Origin: an uncultured Mollicutes bacterium
GTDB taxonomy: Bacteria > Bacillota_I > Bacilli_A > Acholeplasmatales > Anaeroplasmataceae
DNA: 9,737 bases
Direction of reading: 5' to 3'
Assembly (NCBI GenBank): GCA_900547045.1
Contig: URFB01000033.1
Coordinates: forward strand, 1 to 9,737
Positions 6,065-9,737 of the stretch are shown here, piece by piece. The notes below the pieces were generated by a model. The model saw only the letters and a list, made by a program, of their open reading frames with translations. It had not been told where the DNA came from and ran no database searches. The position numbers and the translations under genes are program-made. Position 1 is the first letter of the stretch. Each line of letters opens with the position of its first letter.

Positions 6065-6553
6065 TTACGCCATTACATAATTTAAATAATCTAAGGCCTT
6101 TTGGGTTAAAACCTCATAGCCTAAATACTTTAAAACCTCATGATAAAGCTGATTTTTATCATCAGTCTTCTTCTTTAGCTCATTTATTAAGATTCTTAGC
6201 TCACTTTTTTCAATTTGATAAAGGGTTCTTCCACTATTTTCTCTAAAAAATTTCATTTCATATGGTCCAAACTCAGGCCAAATAATCGGATCAAAATCAT
6301 TCTTTTCAATCGTAAAGCCTAATTTATTCAAGCATGCTTCTATAATTTCAAAGGCATTTTGACTAATTTTCTTAACCCCAAGTGTTTCTCTTATTTTTTT
6401 ATTAAAAAGACTTAAGGCAATTGGCGCTTCAGTTTGTACAAGACAATTAATATTATATTCTAATGTATCAAGAGCCTCTTTATTATTAGCATATAAAGCA
6501 GCTAATGATGACATTTTAAGCTCATCGCATGCTAAGTAATTTCTTTTATCCAT
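6065..6553 (-). CDS. Stand-alone DUF3320-like (winged-helix-type) protein
   Basis: The 162-residue protein resembles the DUF3320 region normally found at the far C-terminus of very large superfamily-1 helicase/nuclease proteins. The key stretch is at about 38-62 (LVQTEAPIALSLF then KKIRETLGVKK), matching the family pattern EAPI...L..RI.E..G..R. The central part (IIWPE, then R109 and about 12 further residues to SELRILINEL) and the C-terminal helices (VLKYLGYEVLTQKALDYLN) also follow the layout seen after DUF3320. No helicase motif or nuclease residue is present, so any activity would be nucleic-acid or partner binding. I chose ATG at 6551-6553 because AGGTG lies 6-7 bases before it; the in-frame ATG at 6566-6568 is upstream of that site. 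It is a single-gene unit with its own promoter. No large helicase gene lies nearby. Confidence 0.7.
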   Translation of the reverse strand: MDKRNYLACDELKMSSLAALYANNKEALDTLEYNINCLVQTEAPIALSLFNKKIRETLGVKKISQNAFEIIEACLNKLGFTIEKNDFDPIIWPEFGPYEMKFFRENSGRTLYQIEKSELRILINELKKKTDDKNQLYHEVLKYLGYEVLTQKALDYLNYVMA

Positions 6554-6576
6554 TTTAACACCTACCATTTATTAAA

Positions 6577-6585
6577 ATTATAGCA
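6577..6585 (-). promoter_or_regulatory. Extended -10 promoter of the DUF3320-like gene
   Basis: The minus strand reads TGCTATAAT (6585-6577), in a 12-base context (TATGCTATAATT) identical to that before the polymerase IV gene. No good -35 is seen; the position 17 bases upstream holds TTTCTA. It lies just after the symporter terminator. Confidence 0.55.
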
Positions 6586-6606
6586 TATATATTATTGTTT
6601 AGAAAC

Positions 6607-6631
6607 AAAAAAAAGCCAAGAATACTTAGCT
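6607..6631 (-). terminator. Rho-independent terminator of the symporter gene
   Basis: On the minus strand AGCTAAG pairs with CTTGGCT (7 bp, one G-T wobble) around a TATT loop, followed by eight T. It begins immediately after the symporter stop codon. Confidence 0.88.
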
Positions 6632-8053
6632 TTAATTTTTTTCCTCAAGACGCTTTTTTAAAGCCTGTGAGATTTCTAGCATTTTATTTTGGGTAAGCTC
6701 ATAATTTCTCATTAAAATTAAATTTATGATAAAGCCCACAATAGGGAATAATTCTCCTCCAATTAAAAAGACAACAAAAAGGCTTGCCTGATAGCTAGTT
6801 GTAACATCAAGTGATTCATTTCCAATCGCAAACAGTAGCATTATTGATAATATTGAGGTACCTAGGGAGGATACTAATTTATCAACAAATGAAAATAAGG
6901 TACCAATCAATCCAGGAATACTTTTATTATATTTATAGGCCTCATAATCTGAGCAGTCAGCAATCATAGGAATTACCATTCCTTGGGCGAGGGTCATACC
7001 CGCGCGCATTAAAATAAAGCTAATGGAAAATATAATTCCCTTAAATGAAAGGGCAGATAGCCTTGCTCCCTTAGGATTTATAATTAGCATAACAATAGTT
7101 AAAAAAAGGGCAGAGGCTAAGGCAAAGGCTGATGAAAAAACAAAGGCCTTTCTTTGTCCCTTGGAGGAGGCAATTTTAGTTGTTAGGAAAATCACTAAAA
7201 TTGTTGCAATACTAACACCAATTGAAAGATAGGATGATAGGGTATAATTGTTTAAAATTACACTAAATAGTAATGTTGTAAGAAGTGTATGACCGGATAC
7301 TGTTTGGGCAAGCTTATCAGATGCCGCTGAGAAAATTAAAAGCCTTAAAGGCTTATTATGCCTTAAAACACCAATAAAATCAGAAAATTTAATTTTTTCC
7401 TTGTTTTTCAAGAAATATTTAGAATTATCATGATCCTTAATTCCTATAACGGCAAGTACTGTAAATAGCAAGGATAAAGGCATATAAATAAGCATCATCA
7501 TATTAAAAACGTTTTGATTAGCAAGGTCACCATATCTTTTAGCTAAAAGCGGTAAAATAACCCCAAATGATGTAAAGATAATTGTTGAATAAATTGTATC
7601 AAATAAAGCCATTAGAGGTCTAATTTTAGGATTATGGGTTAAAATTGTTTGACCAGCCTTAGTCGTAGCCGTTTGGCAGGTATAGCCTAAAACATAAACT
7701 GCATAAACGAAAATAAAAGCTAAATAAGCAAGAGGCTTAATGGAAATTTTATTTACAAGAGTATATAAAATTAAAACCGATCCAAGCATAGTAAGCTGTC
7801 CTATTAGCATAAAGGGACGGTATTTTCCAAAACGCGTTTCTGTTTTATCAATTAAAGTACCAATAAAGGGGTCCGTAATTCCATCTAAAATACGCATAAC
7901 CGTAATAATATTTAGCAATATTGACATAATCATGCCTGCCTTACCAAAGGTATAATATGAGGCAATATTTAATAATATCATATAGCAGTTTGTCGCGGCA
8001 TTGTTGAAGGCAAAAAGGGCAATATTTAATTTACTTTTAGATTCATTAGACAT
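6632..8053 (-). CDS. GPH-family (MelB-type) sugar:cation symporter
   Basis: This is a membrane transporter of the major facilitator superfamily, glycoside-pentoside-hexuronide:cation group, which imports sugars or glycosides with sodium or protons. The family signature is clear at about 54-81: RILDGITDPFIG, then IDKTETRFGKYRPF. D57 and D61 correspond to the cation-site aspartates of MelB. About 12 hydrophobic segments are spread over the 473 residues, and the cytoplasmic loop near 205-225 (DHDNSKYFLKNKEKIKF) separates the two six-helix halves. Both ends are cytoplasmic by the usual topology; the C-terminal tail is lysine/glutamate rich. The start is ATG with GGAGTGA 7 bases upstream. It stands alone with its own terminator, so no adjacent glycosidase reveals the substrate. 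Length and motifs look intact. Confidence 0.92.
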   Translation of the reverse strand: MSNESKSKLNIALFAFNNAATNCYMILLNIASYYTFGKAGMIMSILLNIITVMRILDGITDPFIGTLIDKTETRFGKYRPFMLIGQLTMLGSVLILYTLVNKISIKPLAYLAFIFVYAVYVLGYTCQTATTKAGQTILTHNPKIRPLMALFDTIYSTIIFTSFGVILPLLAKRYGDLANQNVFNMMMLIYMPLSLLFTVLAVIGIKDHDNSKYFLKNKEKIKFSDFIGVLRHNKPLRLLIFSAASDKLAQTVSGHTLLTTLLFSVILNNYTLSSYLSIGVSIATILVIFLTTKIASSKGQRKAFVFSSAFALASALFLTIVMLIINPKGARLSALSFKGIIFSISFILMRAGMTLAQGMVIPMIADCSDYEAYKYNKSIPGLIGTLFSFVDKLVSSLGTSILSIMLLFAIGNESLDVTTSYQASLFVVFLIGGELFPIVGFIINLILMRNYELTQNKMLEISQALKKRLEEKN

Positions 8054-8079
8054 AAAAAAATCACTCCATTAGATTTACA

Positions 8080-8085
8080 ATTATA
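8080..8085 (-). promoter_or_regulatory. Candidate -10 of the symporter gene
   Basis: The minus strand has a perfect TATAAT about 27 bases before the ATG, with GGAGTGA between them. The -35 is poor: ATGAAA at an 18-base spacer, inside the end of the kinase remnant. There is no TG extension. Confidence 0.4.
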
Positions 8086-8105
8086 GTATATCCAATTTGG
8101 TGATT

Positions 8106-8357
8106 TCATACCTTTTTATTTAAAATATATTTTATCGTACCACCCGACTTTTTACTTCTGCCCGTATCAATTCGGTAAAATCTTTCAAAAATACGCGATT
8201 TATCATCATCCTTAATACCAATTTCTGTATCACTAACCGTTAAAACGCCATCCTTTAAAATTAGCTCAATTGAACCGTTTTCCTTTTTTGTTAGTGTACA
8301 ATACATATTAGACCATTAACCATATTTTATGTTAATAAACAAAAATTGTTTTAAATC
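8106..8357 (-). pseudogene. Remnant of a sensor histidine kinase (ATP-binding domain)
   Basis: The longest open part (8306-8106, 66 codons) encodes the middle of a HATPase_c domain: NGSIELILKD, a G1 box SDTEIGI (the family has DTGIGI, so a key glycine is glutamate), and a well-kept F box IFERFYRIDTGRSKKSGGT. The glycine-rich G2 box (GLGL) that should follow is missing; the frame jumps to IKYILNKKV, which looks like the segment normally just after GLGL, so a small in-frame deletion is likely. Upstream of an in-frame TAA (8318-8316) the same frame reads DLKQF..., then INIKYG, resembling the N box (Q...N...NAIKY). The receiver, dimerisation and sensor parts are absent, and no response regulator is nearby. 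It cannot bind ATP normally, so this is a decayed fragment rather than a functional small protein. Confidence 0.8.
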
Positions 8358-8388
8358 CTATATAATGTAATTGAAGAAATAAACAAAA
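8334..8388. repeat. Short direct repeat AATAAACAAAA, two copies
   Basis: The 11-mer AATAAACAAAA occurs at 8334-8344 and again at 8378-8388 on the plus strand, 44 bases apart. A TATAAT (8361-8366) lies between them. It may be chance in AT-rich DNA or a pair of regulator sites. Confidence 0.3.
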
Positions 8389-8410
8389 GATGTAAGTTGT
8401 AAAATTTAAA

Positions 8411-8440
8411 TTGACATTATATATTGAATTGTAATAATAT
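8411..8440 (+). promoter_or_regulatory. Candidate sigma-A promoter of an orphan transcript
   Basis: A consensus -35 TTGACA (8411-8416) is followed by TAATAT at an 18-base spacer (8435-8440), or AATAAT at 16. The expected start is near 8447. The inverted repeat ATCCC-TT-GGGAT (8439-8450) covers the expected start of transcription and could be an operator. Confidence 0.45.
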
Positions 8441-8457
8441 CCCTTGGGATTTTAAAA

Positions 8458-8490
8458 ATGAAAAGTACATCTAAAGTTGGACTAAAGTAA
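8458..8490 (+). CDS. Possible ten-codon leader peptide
   Basis: An ATG-started ORF of ten codons (MKSTSKVGLK) lies about 12 bases after the expected transcript start and before a strong terminator. The ribosome-binding site is weak (TTGGGA about 8 bases upstream). Its codons GTT-GGA lie in AGTTGGA (8475-8481), which is complementary to the terminator's left arm. Its reality rests only on this arrangement. Confidence 0.25.
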   Translation: MKSTSKVGLK

Positions 8491-8536
8491 AATTTAAAAA
8501 GGCACAATGGATATTTTTTCCTTATATTTAAAGCAT

Positions 8537-8577
8537 AAAATCCAACTATTTTCAATGAAACTTAGTTGGATTTTTTT
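8537..8577 (+). terminator. Strong hairpin terminator, likely bidirectional
   Basis: AAAATCCAACTA (8537-8548) pairs perfectly with TAGTTGGATTTT (8563-8574), 12 bp around a 14-base loop, followed by further T (8571-8577 is all T). On the minus strand it is preceded by an A-tract and followed by TTTTAT, so it can also end transcription from the chromate transporter pair. Confidence 0.85.
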
Positions 8578-8644
8578 CTCATGTTATGGTCTTATTTAAT
8601 TTTGGGAAAACACAAATAATCAAAAAAGTAAATCAAATATTATT

Positions 8645-9217
8645 TTAATTAAACAAAGTACAAACCAAAATACCAAGGCCTGCTGAAATCAAAATAAATG
8701 CAATTGAATTTATATTTTTCTTTAAAAAAAACTTATATAAGAAGCTAATTAAATACAAAGCTGTTATTATAATTAAAGCCTCAAAGCTAAAATTAAATAC
8801 TTTTAGGCTTTGATACCCCAAGGCCTTAGCTAAAAGAATGATACCAGAAGATAAAATGAGACCTATAATTACAGGCTTCAATCCTTTTAAAAATCTCTCA
8901 ACATATTTATTATCCATAAAATGATTTAAGATTGATGCGATTAAAACAATAATAACGAATGGTGCAATTATTACGCCAAAAGTAGCTACTAAGGAACCTA
9001 AAAAGCCCTTTTGGGATGCCCCTACAAAGGTTGCAAAATTAACTGCAATTGGACCGGGTGTTGATTCACATATACCAATAAAATCATAAAACAACTCTTC
9101 ACTTAGCCAATTATATTTTAATACTGCTTCTTTAATAAGAGGAATCATTGCATAGCCTCCACCAAAGGTGAAAAGACCTATTTTAAAGAATTCAAAAAAT
9201 AATCTAAACCAAATCAT
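8645..9217 (-). CDS. Chromate transporter, short-chain CHR family, second half-protein
   Basis: This is a CHR-superfamily membrane protein of the half-size type, which works with a second half-protein to move chromate or a related oxyanion out of the cell; the natural substrate in anaerobes is uncertain. The 190-residue protein has the two family signatures: FGGGYAMIPL at 18-27 and ESTPGPIAVNFAT at 51-63. About six hydrophobic segments fill the rest. The length is normal for a short-chain CHR protein. The ATG overlaps the stop of the preceding gene (ATGA, 9217-9214) and has a near-perfect AAAGGAGG just upstream, so the pair is translated together. It ends about 70 bases before a bidirectional hairpin. 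The closest known arrangement is the B. subtilis ywrA/ywrB pair. Confidence 0.9.
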   Translation of the reverse strand: MIWFRLFFEFFKIGLFTFGGGYAMIPLIKEAVLKYNWLSEELFYDFIGICESTPGPIAVNFATFVGASQKGFLGSLVATFGVIIAPFVIIVLIASILNHFMDNKYVERFLKGLKPVIIGLILSSGIILLAKALGYQSLKVFNFSFEALIIITALYLISFLYKFFLKKNINSIAFILISAGLGILVCTLFN

Positions 9218-9737
9218 AGATCCTTCCTCCTTTCAATAAGTGAATAAACAACAATTCCCAAAATTCCTCCTATGACAATAAAATATATCGAAGAAAAATT
9301 GATATTGAAAAGCTCAAATAAAATCATCGCTACAAAAACAACCATAAAGCTAAGAATTGAAAATACATTCTTCGTTGAAGATTTAAACATATTTATGGCA
9401 GCCTTAATAATCAGCATTGAAACAGCACATTTGATACCAACGAAGGCGTATTTTACATACTTAAAAGTCATAAATTGCTTAAAGAAAAGAGAAATAATAT
9501 AAATGATTATCAATGAGGGAATAACAACCCCAAGCGTTGCAAAAATACTACCTAAAATTTTATGTCTCTTATATCCTATATAGGTTGCAAGATTAATCGC
9601 AATAGGACCTGGTGTAGATTCCGCAATTGCAATAACATCTAAAAGCTCATCATCTGTAATCCATTGATATTTAGTAATCATTATATCTTTAATAAGAGGA
9701 ATCATTGCATAGCCTCCACCAAAGGTAAAAAGGCCTA
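9214..9737 (-). CDS. Chromate transporter, short-chain CHR family, first half-protein (partial)
   Basis: This is the partner of the downstream CHR gene. The frame stays open to the window edge, and the residues before the first visible ATG read GLFTFGGGYA, so the true start lies outside and roughly a dozen N-terminal residues are missing. The visible 173 residues contain FTFGGGYAMIPLI and ESTPGPIAINLATYIG, matching the partner in position and spacing. Several hydrophobic helices follow, then a positively charged tail (ERRKDL). Outside the signatures the two proteins differ considerably, as expected for an old duplication forming a heterodimer with opposite topologies. The stop TGA overlaps the next gene's ATG by 4 bases. 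Any regulator or promoter lies beyond the window. Confidence 0.9.
   Translation of the reverse strand, partial: GLFTFGGGYAMIPLIKDIMITKYQWITDDELLDVIAIAESTPGPIAINLATYIGYKRHKILGSIFATLGVVIPSLIIIYIISLFFKQFMTFKYVKYAFVGIKCAVSMLIIKAAINMFKSSTKNVFSILSFMVVFVAMILFELFNINFSSIYFIVIGGILGIVVYSLIERRKDL

Larger units (their letters stand above)
8358..8644. other. Gene-poor interval between the kinase remnant and the chromate transporter genes
   Basis: No protein gene of convincing length lies here on either strand. The interval contains a TTGACA promoter-like site, a ten-codon ORF and a strong bidirectional hairpin terminator, each listed separately. From 8581 to 8644 I see only AT-rich sequence. The AGTTGGA/TCCAACT elements could also be debris of an insertion-sequence end, but no transposase fragment is visible. 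Confidence 0.6.

Noticed and set aside
8481..8580. Insertion-sequence or MITE relic
   Set aside because: AGTTGGA and TCCAACT could be terminal-repeat debris, but there are no clear matching termini, target duplications or transposase pieces, so it is not called as a mobile element.
43..9737. Mycoplasma genetic code (TGA as tryptophan)
   Set aside because: TGA ends the polymerase IV gene (followed by TAA) and overlaps the ATG of the second transporter gene, and the polymerase tryptophan checked is TGG.
1..9737. CRISPR array, tRNA, rRNA or intact insertion sequence
   Set aside because: No regularly spaced repeats, cloverleaf arms, rRNA-like GC-rich blocks or transposase motifs were seen on either strand.

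Overview
The window comes from an AT-rich, low-GC Gram-positive (Bacillota) chromosome. Several genes end in TGA: the polymerase IV gene, the upstream chromate-transporter gene (where TGA overlaps the next ATG) and the kinase remnant. Tryptophan is TGG where I checked it. This means the standard bacterial code, not the Mycoplasma code. A SpoIVB-type sporulation protease and a glutamate-racemase relic point to a walled lineage with spore-forming ancestry. The base composition, compact genes and spacing would fit the gut Bacilli near Erysipelotrichia/RF39 or the Tenericutes border; that placement is inference.

Left part (1-3440). A DNA polymerase IV gene (minus) is divergent from a small lysine/glutamate-rich single-span membrane protein (plus). 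The small gene ends in a perfect palindromic terminator facing spoIVB (minus). spoIVB is in turn divergent from a Cof-type HAD phosphatase (plus), with overlapping promoters between them. At the extreme left edge the minus strand reads TTAGGGTGGAAC, which resembles the conserved T-box antiterminator sequence.

Middle (3399-6631, all minus). From upstream to downstream this holds a stand-alone DUF3320-like protein, a soluble GGDEF protein with a GAF-like C-terminus, a DEDDh exonuclease with an extra N-terminal domain, and a glutamate racemase relic. The racemase lacks a normal start codon (ACG stands where ATG is expected) and its 3' end runs into the convergent HAD gene. A strong terminator lies between the GGDEF and exonuclease genes, only about 10 bases before the exonuclease ribosome-binding site.

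Right part (6632-9737). A GPH-family sugar:cation symporter is followed upstream by the decayed ATP-binding domain of a histidine kinase. Next is about 290 bases without a clear gene that holds a promoter, a ten-codon ORF and a strong terminator on the plus strand with no plus-strand gene after it. The window ends with two translationally coupled half-size chromate (CHR) transporter genes, the upstream one cut by the window edge.

The genes do not form one pathway. The region looks like ordinary chromosome of short transcription units with local decay (racemase, kinase). I see no CRISPR array, tRNA, rRNA, intact mobile element or phage module. The best candidates for something new are the stand-alone DUF3320 protein, the ACG-initiated racemase relic, the GGDEF-GAF protein without an inhibitory site, and the orphan attenuator-like transcript near 8411-8580.
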